Shown: positions 12,290-22,972 of the stretch, one piece after another
Position numbering within the stretch: the first letter of the stretch is position 1
Layout of the letters: each line of letters starts with the position of its first letter
Origin: Isochrysis galbana
Taxonomy: Eukaryota; Haptophyta; Isochrysidales; Isochrysidaceae
Direction of reading: 5' to 3'
Length of the DNA stretch: 64,000 nucleotides
Assembly: GCA_018136815.1 (NCBI GenBank)
Contig: CM030934.1
Location: 392,627 to 456,626, forward strand
The notes under the pieces: generated by a model
Seen by the model: the letters and a program-made list of their open reading frames with translations, nothing else
Told to the model about the DNA's origin: nothing
Database searches by the model: none
Position numbers and translations under genes: made by a program

Positions 12290-12431
12290 CCTTGGGGGGG
12301 GGGGGAAGGGGACGTGTTCATTAGCCGTCTCCTCAATGCCTAAGGCCCGATGAGGCGCACAAGCGGTGCCCCCGGCTGGGAGAGGGGAGCTGTCGGCGCG
12401 TGCTCCATCGCTTAAACTATGATAATAGTTT
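12290..12431 (-). mobile_element. Retroposon 5' end, minus orientation
   Basis: On the minus strand a hairpin (stem AAACTAT/ATAGTTT, 12414-12431) precedes ATGGAGCACGCGCCG starting at 12408. It is homologous to the starts at 6593 and 13168. Only about 140 bp is recognisable. It stands head to head with the plus-strand copy that begins at 12435. Confidence 0.6.
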
Positions 12432-12434
12432 TCC

Positions 12435-13140
12435 AACTAACTTTATAGTCAGTTGCCATGGAGTGCGCCGCCGCTCCTCTCCTCCGGGCCCCCCGCCGAG
12501 GGCGGCCCCCCAGCCCCCATGGAGCAGTCGCTGTCGAAGCGACCGCGCCCGCCATCAGAGGGCCCGAGCAGGTGAGCGCGACCCGCATCGCGCCGCACGG
12601 CCCGTGGCTCCGGCCACACCACACACAGCAGCCATGCTGGCCCCCCACATGCCCACATGGGGGGTAGCAGACTGCAGGAACCAGAGGATCATCACCAGGC
12701 AACAGGCAGGGAACACCTGCGCACACCTGCACTCCATTGGGCATGCCTTATGGCAGAGGCCCCTCCCACCCTGGCAAGGGTCGCGCCGCCTCGGCGGCGC
12801 GACCCGTGGCCGGGTGGCCCTTATGGGCACAGCACCATGACAGACTGCCTGACGCTCAAAAGCACCATACATCTCTGGCCTCACAAAGCGGGAACGCCAA
12901 CCACAACGCCCAAACTCAGACCGCTCCTACAGAGCGCCCAAGCCTCTGCCCTCTCACTCATGCATCCTCACGGCACAACTAACCCCCACCCCGCCCGGGC
13001 CTGTCCCTCAGGGACCAGAATCTGAAGAAGAAAGCCAACAAGCAAACACAAATGCAGTCTATGACCTCTCATTCGCAGCCTGGCGGGCGACCTGGACGTG
13101 GACCTGGTGTTGCACACCGCCCTACAAGGAGCCGAAACCG
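12435..13140 (+). mobile_element. Retroposon copy, plus orientation
   Basis: Starts with a hairpin-like sequence (AACTaACT pairing with AGTcAGTT, loop TTAT, 12435-12454) and ATGGAGTGCGCC at 12458. A second frame reads SLSKRPRPPSEGPEQV, matching the SPKRPRPDDPPSQV frame of the copy ending at 62062. A strong GC hairpin (GGTCGCGCCG arms) sits near 12780-12806. Coding frames are broken. The right edge abuts the next copy. Confidence 0.5.
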
Positions 13141-13142
13141 AC

Positions 13143-13330
13143 AAACTATTTTGTTATAGTTCGAACGATGGAGCGCGCGCCGACCGCTCCTGCCTCTCAG
13201 CCCCCCGCCGTCACGACGCCCCACAGGGGCCGCCCCAAGCCGCCGGAGCCGAAGCGCTCGCAGGCCGCGCCCCCCTGACAGACAGCGACGTCGACATGAT
13301 CCTCCCACCCTCGCCTCCCCACCAAGCTGT
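13143..13330 (+). mobile_element. Retroposon 5' end, near copy of the 6570 element
   Basis: Hairpin AACTAT/ATAGTT (13144-13161) then ATGGAGCGCGCGCCG at 13168. It is very similar to 6593-6760 apart from small indels that break the frame after KRSQAAP. Confidence 0.65.
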
Positions 13331-13354
13331 GGAAATCAAAGCCGCAGCTTGGAT

Positions 13355-13600
13355 TGTAACGAGATGAACGAGATGTAACGATATGGCCTGATGGCCCGAC
13401 GACGAGATGAACGAGGTGGCCGAGATGGCCCGACGAGATGAACGAGATGGCCCGAGGGCCCGACGAGATGAACGAGATTTTCGCGTAACGGAAGTGAACG
13501 AGGAGTTTCCCCACTAAGCTTGGTCTTAATGCTGTGAAACCGATTTCGAGACAAGCTTGGTCTTAATGCGGTGAAACCGATTTCGAGACAAGCGGGAAAC
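13355..13600 (+). repeat. Two adjacent minisatellites
   Basis: First, degenerate copies of a unit around GGCCCGACGAGATGAACGAG (about 13360-13480). Then two tandem copies of a unit of about 41 bp beginning AAGCTTGGTCTTAATG (13516-13597). No coding role seen. Confidence 0.7.
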
Positions 13601-13744
13601 CGGGGCGGAAGGAACTGGCAAGGAAGCCGGCGGGAAGGCAGAGGAAATGTCTTGGCAAGGCGACGGAAGCAGGATTTTATTTAAAAAGGCTGTGAATAGG
13701 TTGAGATTTGGTCTACTATAGTCGAACCTAGTAGTGGAAAATTG

Positions 13745-13797
13745 CTACTATGTTACATAGTAGTAGCGCACCGGTACTACTATGTTACATAGTAGTA
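13745..13797. repeat. Pair of near-perfect palindromes
   Basis: Two hairpins with stem CTACTATG/CATAGTAG and loop TTA, at 13745-13763 and 13775-13797 (the second stem is 10 bp). The second contains the first ATG of the orphan ORF. Confidence 0.8.
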
Positions 13798-14597
13798 GTG
13801 CATTTCGGGCTCTTTGGTACTATGACTGTCACACAATCCAACTCCCACTGGACGACGATGGTGCCTTTCGCAGGGCTGCGCTGCAGGCACTCGTGCACAC
13901 CGTCGGGGCCGTCTGCATGCTGCACGATGGGTCGCTGCAGATGAAGACGGACGGGCTTGGGTTCACCCTCCGTGGCGGCTGGGGCGCGCCCTACACACAC
14001 GTCAATGCGCCCATCTTCGAAGGCTGGAAGCAGAAGGGATGTGTGCTGACGCTCAACGCTGCAGCACTCTCCTTGATCAACCACAACACCGCCACATGCG
14101 AGCCCTTCATAAGCCTTACCGTCATGAACAAGTCCATCATAAGGCGTCTCTCTTTCGCTGGATTTCGCCACATGGAGTTGACGGTGCAGGACAGCACGTG
14201 CCTGCAGCTCATCTTCGTTGACTTCCTCTTCAAGTACGACCTGCACTCCCACTTCACGTACCACCAAGATCTTCGGCACGGAAAGTCGGCGGTCTTCACG
14301 GCAGTTGTTAAGCTTACAGCAGATGAAAGCAGCCTTCACGTCGCCGGCGCTGCAGCGCCCGCTGTTTTCAAGGAGATTGGTGACGCCCATGTGCTACTGT
14401 CTCGCATGTACCACAGGTCTGGCGCAAGCACTGCTCGCACAGTGCTGGCTGTCTTCTTCTACAAGATCGGCAGGGAGCGCACGCGTCTGGAATCAGCCGG
14501 AGTCGAGACGGACGAACAGCACGAGGAAACGCAGCAGGGTGAAATAGCGGAGGGAGCATGTTCGAGCGACAGCGACAACAACGTGCCCAGCCTCTGA
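13782..14597 (+). CDS. Orphan ORF, 271 aa, function unknown
   Basis: An uninterrupted frame in ordinary-complexity DNA with mixed amino-acid composition, unlike the low-complexity ORFs around it. It has a mixed alpha/beta look (DDDGAFRRAALQALVHTVG, GFTLRGGWGAPYTHV, GDAHVLLSRMYHRSG) and an acidic Q/E/S-rich tail ending NNVPSL. No family motif is recognised. The first ATG lies inside a palindrome, so the true start may be downstream or after a splice. It sits among retroposon copies, so it may be element cargo or a fragment of a transposon gene. Confidence 0.5.
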   Translation: MLHSSSAFRALWYYDCHTIQLPLDDDGAFRRAALQALVHTVGAVCMLHDGSLQMKTDGLGFTLRGGWGAPYTHVNAPIFEGWKQKGCVLTLNAAALSLINHNTATCEPFISLTVMNKSIIRRLSFAGFRHMELTVQDSTCLQLIFVDFLFKYDLHSHFTYHQDLRHGKSAVFTAVVKLTADESSLHVAGAAAPAVFKEIGDAHVLLSRMYHRSGASTARTVLAVFFYKIGRERTRLESAGVETDEQHEETQQGEIAEGACSSDSDNNVPSL

Positions 14598-16306
14598 AAA
14601 TGGGCCCCCCGCTGGCTTCATGTGTTCAGCGCGGGGCTGTTGTGTTGCTGCTGCACTTCCGCTGCTGCGCTTCCCATGTCCGCATAAGTGAATGAATCAG
14701 CTTGAGGATCTTGTATTGAATAGAACGGGTGTGTGCGCGCGGGATTTGATGTGCGCGCGCGGGCTCCGCAGCTGTATGTGGCGTCGATGCCGCAGTTGGA
14801 GTGAAGGAGTGTGCGTGCAGTGCAGGTGCCTGCTTATTTTTTCCGATAACATGGGTGGTGTGACCCACCACTTGATCAATTTTGGCTCTCAACTTGCAAT
14901 CCCACGCGAGCACGATCAACAGCCACCTTGGCGGGCTACTGGCCGCCCAGCGCGCCCCGTTCACCGTGTCTTCACCTGCACCTGCAGTTCCTGCACTCTC
15001 ACCTTCACCTGCACCTTCACTGAAGAAAAAACTTCGGACCAGCACCTTCCCAGTTGGAAAATTTTTTTATTCTTCCCGCTCCGCCCCGCGCCACTCCACA
15101 GAACCGCAGCATGTGGTGGGGTGTCGGCTGGCTCGGCGAGCCTTCCGTGCCTCGGGGCAGCGAAAGCCTCATCGACCGCCTCTGAGCACAGTGTCCGATG
15201 GGTGCGTAGTGCGTACAGTCGAGCACCCCCTCCCCAGTAGGATGCAGTGCGAGTCGCGAGGAGCAGAGTCTTTGCCCATTGCCGTTGCGCCGGCCCCACC
15301 GGCGACTCGTTCCCGTAGAGGCAAGGCACCCCTTGTGTAGCGAGCGCCCCTGTGCTCCTATATCCTATATACACGGACTTGAATTTGATAGCCTATAGCC
15401 TACACATTGCCCATCAGATACATGATCGTCGGGAGCACACACACGCTAGGCGGGAATCACAACCCTGATTCGAGGCGGCCAGACCTAACCGAGACGCCGC
15501 CTAGTCGTGCGAGAATGGCAAGTGCAAGCGCGGCTCAAGGTAGGAAGCCCTGACAAACTCAAGAAGGAACACACGAGAGAACATTTCAACCATTTTCATC
15601 AGCAGCACGTACTAAGCTAGCGAACGGGTCATGGGTGAACGCCTACAAACCTAGTAAGCTTTGCACAAGCCTAGAGGCACGTTGAGGCTTGCCTTCAATA
15701 AACCGATATTGATGGCCGACGGCCCGGCGACTGACTTACTGTATTGAGTGTCGCCTAGGTAGCTGCTTGAATAATAGCAGCAAGTCCGCTGCGCAAAAGA
15801 AATCTCAAACAAGCTGTGTATGGGGCGTGCGGCACGAGGGGCTGGCTTCATGCTGAGAGTGTTGCTGAAAGCACTCAAGCTGAACACTGACGTGGCTAGC
15901 GGTTAGAAGCGGCCAAGATGCGCACCCATACCGGTAAACGTAGCAGCGGCCCCGCTCTCAAGTCGTTGTTGAAGCTAGAGCATAATGTAAGCGCCAAGCG
16001 GGCATCGTCTGGGAAGGATTCCGGCTTGCCAAACCGCCGCGCTCGGAGTCCGATCTGAATTGAGCGCGCTCTCCTTTTGCGGTGCTCCGCGGGCTTGATG
16101 GACTGCTGCACGCCACCACCCCATGTCCACGTCACGCGTGTTCAAAACAAGAATCGGCTCGGGAGGCGGATGCGGCGACAAAGAACTAGACAAATGCCGC
16201 AGCCGATGCGAGTAGGCGCGGAGGATTGAGGTCCTGTGAACTGTGATAGCGGCGCCTAAGACACAGTCGGGCACAGACGCATCGGTGTGTGGGGCAGAAG
16301 TGTATC
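14598..16306. other. Intergenic, no gene recognised
   Basis: Several short open frames on both strands, none with a recognisable motif or splice support. No repeat family was matched to other parts of the window. Confidence 0.4.
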
Positions 16307-16523
16307 CTATCGCCTCTGCCACTGCAGGTAGGGGAGGGCGGAGCCGTTGTCCATCCCCATGGATGTAGCGCTTCCCATGAGGCTCATGGCGATCCAGATA
16401 ATCACGACGCCACACACCACCATGAATAGCTGCTGTCTCAAGCACGAGGAGGTCCGCTGGTAATACGTGTCATGCACGGCATGAACCTGCAAAAGCTCCA
16501 AGCCTATTTGCATAGAATGCACG

Positions 16524-16555
<32 letters not shown>

Positions 16556-17482
16556 GATTGCGAGGTAAATGCGCGAGGGCCGACAAGAATGTACGGGTGG
16601 GGCCAGTAAGAGGACAGAACGGCCACACGACGGAGCCATACAGGAGACAACAATTAGAGGGGGACAGAGGAAAGACGGGCGCGAGGCGTTGCCGCAACAA
16701 CGTGGAGCCCGCCAGCACGAGCCCCAAGAAGGAAGTGGACGAGGTTTCCGCAAAAGTGCCGTGACAAGGTTGTGGGATTGCCCCCCCCCCCCCCCCTCCC
16801 TCTTGCCTTACCCGTGCTTCGCGACTTGCTATGCTCCGCATCAACGTGCACGCAAATAATGCGTGTCGCGGGCGGCGCTCCATGCTCTTGAGTAGTCAAG
16901 AGCTTCCTCCCGAGGACCCATGCGCAAGCGTCGGTGGAAACGCGTAACCCCCTTCTCCCCTGCCGCTGTACCATGCCACCATGCGTGGGAGGCAAGGCCC
17001 AATGCCGCCCCCCCCCCTCACGAGAGATTCTTGGCGACTCCACTCCCGCTGTCCCTCCCACCCCCTCCCCAAGGACAAAGGGCAGGGAATTGCCCCGTTC
17101 CACCACCTCCTATCCCCTCGCACAAACAAGCCGCCCCAAGCGCAGGCAAAGCCATTTCACCATACCCCTCCCCCCTCCCCTCCTACCCTAGAAACTCCTT
17201 CCCCATTCACCCAACTCCTTCCCCCTCCAAACCCACCAACAAGTAAAGTGTAGGGGTAGGCCCAGTGTACCATGCTCCCTTCCCCGCCCCCTGGCACCTC
17301 CTCCCGCTCCCCCCCCCCCCCCTCCTCCAAGAAAAGAGAGCGCGCGTCCCAACGCCGCCACCAAGCGCACCGTGCTCCTCGGCCCACGAGAGCTTCCTCG
17401 CCACTCTCAGCTCTTCTTCTCGGTCTGAATCTAGCTTGGAGAGGCAGCCGTCAGAGCTCTTGAGGGAAGACTTCTTGGGCAT
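16307..17482 (-). CDS. Small single-TM protein, two exons (tentative)
   Basis: Exon 1 (17482 to about 17354) encodes MPKKSSLKSSDG through RVARKLSWAEEHGA. Exon 2 (16486-16307) follows a TTTGCAG acceptor and reads VHAVHDTYYQR, then a hydrophobic segment (LFMVVCGVVIIWIAMSLMG), and stops after LQWQRR. Both exons are phase 0 with a donor at GGC|GTTGGG, giving about 103 residues. The K-L-S-W-A-E-E motif next to a possible membrane anchor suggests a small regulatory membrane protein, but no family is recognised. The 867-nt intron contains long C and G runs. The donor is weak, so the exon pairing is inference. Confidence 0.42.
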
Positions 17483-17681
17483 CGCAGAGGGAGAAGGGGG
17501 CGAGCGTCGCGTCGGCTGAGTCGTCGCCAGAGAGCAGAGAGAGGACGAGGAGGCCACGCGGCATGCGGGCAGCATGAGGGAAAGGGGGAAGGGGGGAGGC
17601 GAGGGAGAGAGAGAGACGGGGAAGAAGGCGGGAGAGACGTGCGCTGCAACAATGTTCAGCTGTTCACAGAAAAGGAGGAAA

Positions 17682-17709
17682 GCTGAGAGAGAGAGAGAGA
17701 GAGGAGAGA

Positions 17710-17751
<42 letters not shown>

Positions 17752-18735
17752 GAGAGAGAAGAGAAGAGAGAGAAGAGAAGAGAGAGAAGAGAAGAAGAGA
17801 AGAGAGAGAAGAGAAGAGAGAGAAGAGAAGAGAGAGAAGAGAAGAAGAGAAGAGAAGAGAGAGAAGAGAAGAGAGAGAAGAGAAGAGAGAGAAGAGAAGA
17901 GAGAGAAGAGAAGAGAGAGAAGAGAAGAGAGAGAAGAGAAGAGAGAGAGATAGATAGATAGAGAGAGAGAGAGAGGAGAGAAGAGAGAGAAGAGAGAGAA
18001 GAGAGAGATGAGAAGAGAAGAGAGAGAAGAGAGAGAACAGAAGAGAGAGAACAGAAGAGAGAGAACAGAAGAGAGAAGAGAGAGAAGAGAAGAGAGAGAA
18101 GAGAAGAGAGAGAAGAGAAGAGAGAGAAGAGAAGAGAGAGAAGAGAAGAAAGAGAAGAGAAGAGAGAGAAGAGAAGAGAGAGAAGAGAAGAGAGAGAAGA
18201 GAAGAGAGAGAAGAGAAGGGAGAGAAGAGAAGAGAGAGAAGAGAAGAGAGAGAAGAGAAGAGAGAGAGATAGATAGAGAGAGAGAGAGAGAGGAGAGAAG
18301 AGAGAGAAGAGAGAGATGAGAAGAGAAGAGAGAGAAGAGAGAGAACAGAAGAGAGAGAACAGAAGAGAGAGAACAGAAGAGAGAAGAGAGAGAAGAGAAG
18401 AGAGAGAAGAGAAGAGGAGAGAGAAGAGAAGAGAGAGAAGAGAGAGAAGTGAGAGAGAGAGAGAAGAGAGAGAAGAGAGAGGGAGAGAGAGAGAGAGAGA
18501 GGGAGAGAGGAGGAGAAGGAGAAGGAGCCCTGATGTACGCGTGCCAGGGCGGCGGCCCCGTGAGCTGCGTCAAGAGTCTCTGCTCAGGGCCCAGGCAGAC
18601 CCCAACCTCGGAGGGCCCCTCGAGCTGGCCGTGAAGACAGAGTAGAGAGAGAGAGAGAGAGAGAGAGAGCGGGGGAGGGAGAGAGAGAGAGAGAGAGAAG
18701 GTGACACAGAGACAAGAAGAGAGAGAGAGGGGGGG
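17682..18735. repeat. ~1-kb GA-rich satellite-like block with internal 308-bp duplication
   Basis: Made of GAGA and AGAGAAG units. A stretch with a distinctive order (GATAGATA, then GATGAGAAG, then three GAACAGAAG units) occurs from about 17946 and again about 308 bp later from 18266. A short non-repeat island lies at about 18525-18640. All ORFs here are R/E or S/L runs. Confidence 0.85.
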
Positions 18736-19496
18736 AGAGAGAAGCTCTGAATGGGCGGGGGGGGGGGAGAGAGGAGGAAGGCTGCTCGCGGCGGGCGAGG
18801 AGAGTGAAAAGGAGAGAGTGAGAAGGGTGCGGAAGTGGGGGGGGGGGGGGGGGGGGGGGGAGCCACATGGCGAGATGTGAGAGAGGGAGAGATCCCTTTA
18901 AATAATTTTGGGGGTGAGATCCCCATCCACTTTGGAGAGCGGCGAGGAGGAGAAGAGAGAGAATCTATCCTCTAGAGACGTGTACAAAAAAACTCCTCGC
19001 TTGATCTATGGGGAGAAGTCCTGAACTCCGGGCCGCCCCCCTCCCCCGCTCCGGACCGGCGAAAACAAAACACAGGACGGCCGATTGGGAAGGGGGGGGC
19101 GGATAACATGCGGCAACTGCGGCAACCAACCTCTTCTTCTTTTCTTGCTGTGTTTTCCCTAATAAAATGATCGCAGCTGCACCACAACCGTTCGTTGATT
19201 CGTTCGACCCACTTTCTCACTCTTTCATGTAAACAACCTTTTATTCTACAACGAAAACGGAGTTGGCTGTCCATTGTACTCCTGAGATCTTCCCCCTTGC
19301 ACATTCACGAAAACAGCCTTTTCTCTAACTTGAAAAACGATGATCCCTGCAAGCTCCCTTGCAGATCAGCGCCGGCTCTGCTCCTCGCCACCTGTCGCGC
19401 CACCTGTCGCCACCTGTCGCCACCCCACCAAGTGCCAGGTGTGCTTCCATACTGGCTGCTGGCTGCTGATCAGGGACCGTGATCTAATAGTTACCT
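18736..19496. other. Intergenic, G-run and A/T-rich flank
   Basis: Contains a 20+ G run near 18837-18860, then unique sequence without recognised genes. Confidence 0.4.
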
Positions 19497-19556
19497 GGTG
19501 TTTGACGGTGTCTAACGGTTGCTGGCTGCTGATCAGGTTAGACACCGTCAAACACC
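19497..19556. repeat. Perfect 20-bp inverted repeat with 20-nt spacer
   Basis: GGTGTTTGACGGTGTCTAAC (19497-19516) is exactly complementary to 19537-19556. Partial further copies of the same phrases follow at about 19569-19605, so this is probably the core of a decayed inverted-repeat element. Confidence 0.85.
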
Positions 19557-19740
19557 TTCGCAAAAATGGTGTTTGACACCGACGGCGTAGCGAGTGTCTA
19601 ACGGTTGCCTAACATCATTGACTAACACCCCGCCAAAAACGCTGTTTAGTGGTACAGACGGCTAATCTAAGAGCTAGTAGCCTATAGTATAGCGGATAAA
19701 TGTACCCAGCTTTCTAGGACCAGTCCTAGAAACTAGGACG

Positions 19741-20460
19741 GTGTCGTATTCCATACGAGGACATACTTTTACTTCTAGCCTGTGAGTTATTTTAAGTCTC
19801 AAGGTCTCGTTGATGGGTATATCGCCACTTCTCCTACTTTCTCTTGATGTCATCAAACGTTCCACGATTGTCGTCTGTCTTCTGTTATACCTCGGTCGCA
19901 GCTCCCCCAGCGAGGTCTGCCCTCGTTGTGGCGACCCCTCTGTCGCATGTCTGCGCGTCGCTGAATTGCCCCAGTGCCGACGCTTTGCCGTCCGTCCGAG
20001 TGTAGTTAATGTTCGCCCTGTTTGGTTTAGTTTGTGTGGTTTGGTGTCGAACTTTTTGGGCACCACGCGTTGTAGTCCCTCGAGCCTACCTTGGACCTAA
20101 GAAGCTCTCATTCTCATTCCCTCTCTCCCACTAGCTCGCTAGCTAGTCTCGTCTCTACTCTCCGACGCCGCCCGTCGCCACCCTCCGACCTTCCGTCTAC
20201 CCCTTCACTCGTAACGTTCGATGGCAGACACGGTTAGACCCGATTCTTATTATGACCTTTCTGACATCTTCCCGCAAACAGCAATCAACGAATCCTCTAC
20301 GGCCGCGTCAGCTGCCGGCTCGATCGAACGGCCCTCTGCCTACGAGCCTGTAGTCATCGCATGTTCGACAAGCACAAATTCCGCCTTGGCGCCTACGACA
20401 GCGCCCTCTCATATTCCCGCTACCGTCGCAGGATCCTACATTCGCCCATTCGCCCTTGTT
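19741..20460 (+). mobile_element. Gypsy-type LTR and gag start, truncated
   Basis: The phrase starting TGTCGTATTCCATACGAGGA at 19741 also occurs at 44074, right after a purine tract, so it marks an LTR start. The two copies match for about 150 bp. A candidate gag start (ATG at 20221, MADTVRPDSYYDLSDIFP) follows. A 10-bp-stem palindrome (TTTCTAGGAC arms, 19711-19732) lies just upstream. Confidence 0.55.
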
Positions 20461-20679
20461 GCCCTCGCCTCCTTTGTCGCCTCCCTTGTCGCCTGCTTGC
20501 CCCTCACCGGGCTTACCTCCTTGCGTGCTCCTCGCGTTTTTAGGCTAAGTCGCGCGTTCAGGTATCGCCGGTGCAAGGAACCGCCCCCTTGTGTGACCCT
20601 GAATTCCCCCTCAGGTGTTGGCCGTTGGATGATATCGTGGCGCTGTTTTACTTCGGTCTTCATCAACTCACTTAAGGGT

Positions 20680-21182
20680 TTTCGAAAGATTCCCTCCTTA
20701 TTCCTGTGCGTAACTGTCGCCCCCGTCGGATCGTCCGTCGCCCCGTCGCTCTCTTGTCGGCATTCTCTTCCTTGTTCGATCTGTCAGCAGGTTCCTGTGC
20801 GTTCCGTGATAAGGATACGTTAGTGTGGAGAGTGTTGACGTGAGTGTAGTGTCATCTCGTCGGTCCATCGGCCTCTAGCCGTCTGTCGTCTGTCGTTCTT
20901 CGTTCGTCGCTCTCGTTCTCGTTCTCGTTCCCGTTCTCGTCCCTCGTTCTCAACACTACCTCAACACCAAACCTCACCAATCCCTCAGCCCTAGCCTATC
21001 CATCCCGATCCGCCCAGCCATGTCCGCTCCGTCGTCGCGCTCGCCCTCGCCCAAGCCCGTCCTCCCGCCTTCCTCTGCTGAGGAGGTGGTCCAGCCCGTC
21101 ATTCCATCACTCCCGGCCTCCTTCGCCGCGCCTTCCGCCGATCGTCTCCCTTCCGAATCATCGCATATCGAGCCCGTGGTCA
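20680..21182 (+). mobile_element. Second LTR 3' part plus gag N-terminus, truncated
   Basis: Similar to 35935-36330: shared phrases GATTCCCTCCTTA, TCTCTTGTCGGC and GATACGTTAGTGTGG, then a start ATGTCCGCTCCGTC at 21019 (MSAPSSRSPSP). The frame runs to 21193, where a hAT-type element is inserted. Confidence 0.55.
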
Positions 21183-21948
21183 TGCTCGATTAGTGGTAAA
21201 TAGAAATATGCAGTTTTTTTGGCCAAAATATGCAGTGCATATATGCAAAATATGCAGAAAAAACACACCCACTTGCGCTTCTTCGCCTTGTCGATCGTCG
21301 ACATGTACTCCATGAGCACATAGTTCTCACCATGCAGCGTGCCGTGCCCCAAGGACACGACAATGCCCCCGCCGAGGGAGTCGTGGATGATGGAGTCGCC
21401 CACGCCCATCACCTCCTTTACCGTCTCCTCCTCGGACTCGGACTCGCAGTTGTCGTTGTCCATCTCGCTGCCGTCGTCCGTGTCGCCGTGTGCGCGCCCG
21501 CTGCCGCCACAGCATGTGGTTGTGGCACCACGATGGCCGTGTGCGACTCTTGCGCTCGTGGCCGCAGGATCATCCATGTCGCCATGACCATGGATGACCC
21601 CGCGGCTCGACTCTGCGCGAGTGCGCCGGCGAGTGTCTGTGGAGGGTGCCGGCGCGAGTGCTCAGCTCAGGAGGGCGAGGAGGAGGAGGTGTGTGTGTGG
21701 AGAGATGAGATGGGGTAGGTAGGGGCGGCACACTCGCCCATCGCGCGTGACGCGTGACACACACAAGTAACGGGAATACAAGGGGGGGGCGAGCCCCCCC
21801 CCCCCCTAAATATGCAAGATATGCAAAGATACCCCCCCCCAAATATGCAGCAAATATGCAAAATATGCAGAGATATGCAAAATCGCCGAAAATGGGCCAA
21901 AATATGCAAAACATATCCTGCATATTTCTATCTGGGCCTATGCTCGAT
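21183..21948. mobile_element. Non-autonomous hAT-type element with 8-bp target duplication
   Basis: The element spans 21191-21940 (750 bp). Ends are TAGTGGTAAATAGAAATATG on the left and the complement of TAGGCCCAGATAGAAATATG on the right. The flanks are identical 8-mers TGCTCGAT (21183-21190 and 21941-21948). Many AAATATGCA repeats lie just inside both ends, as hAT transposase-binding sites do. It interrupts a gag fragment that resumes in frame (LD|PSETQ). The interior shows no transposase. Confidence 0.85.
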
Positions 21949-22147
21949 CCGTCAGAAACACAGGAACAGTGTTTTTTTCGGAGGCCCAAAACATATGTTT
22001 TTCGCTGTTTTCTGTTTTATTTTGGGCGGCCCCCCTACCCCGCACATCTGTTTTTTACACTGTTTTTTTCGATGGCAAAAAACATACTGTATACTGATAC
22101 TGTTTTTGCTGTTTTATTTCTAAGTTTGGCTGTGTTTCAAATGTAGG
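21949..22147. mobile_element. Small hAT-like remnant
   Basis: The phrase AACAGTGTTTTTTTCGGAGG matches the inner right end of the element at 60026-60573 read on the minus strand, and the terminal phrases CTGTGTTTC...GTAGG resemble its other end. No clear target duplication. Confidence 0.45.

Positions 22148-22972
<825 letters not shown>

Noticed and set aside
14882-15340. 152-aa ORF rich in A, P and S
   Set aside because: No recognisable domain and an overlapping equally long ORF in another frame.
17574-18645. R/E-rich and S/L-rich ORFs across GA tracts (also at 22769, 28238, 39542)
   Set aside because: They follow only from dinucleotide repeats; no start context, splice sites or family.
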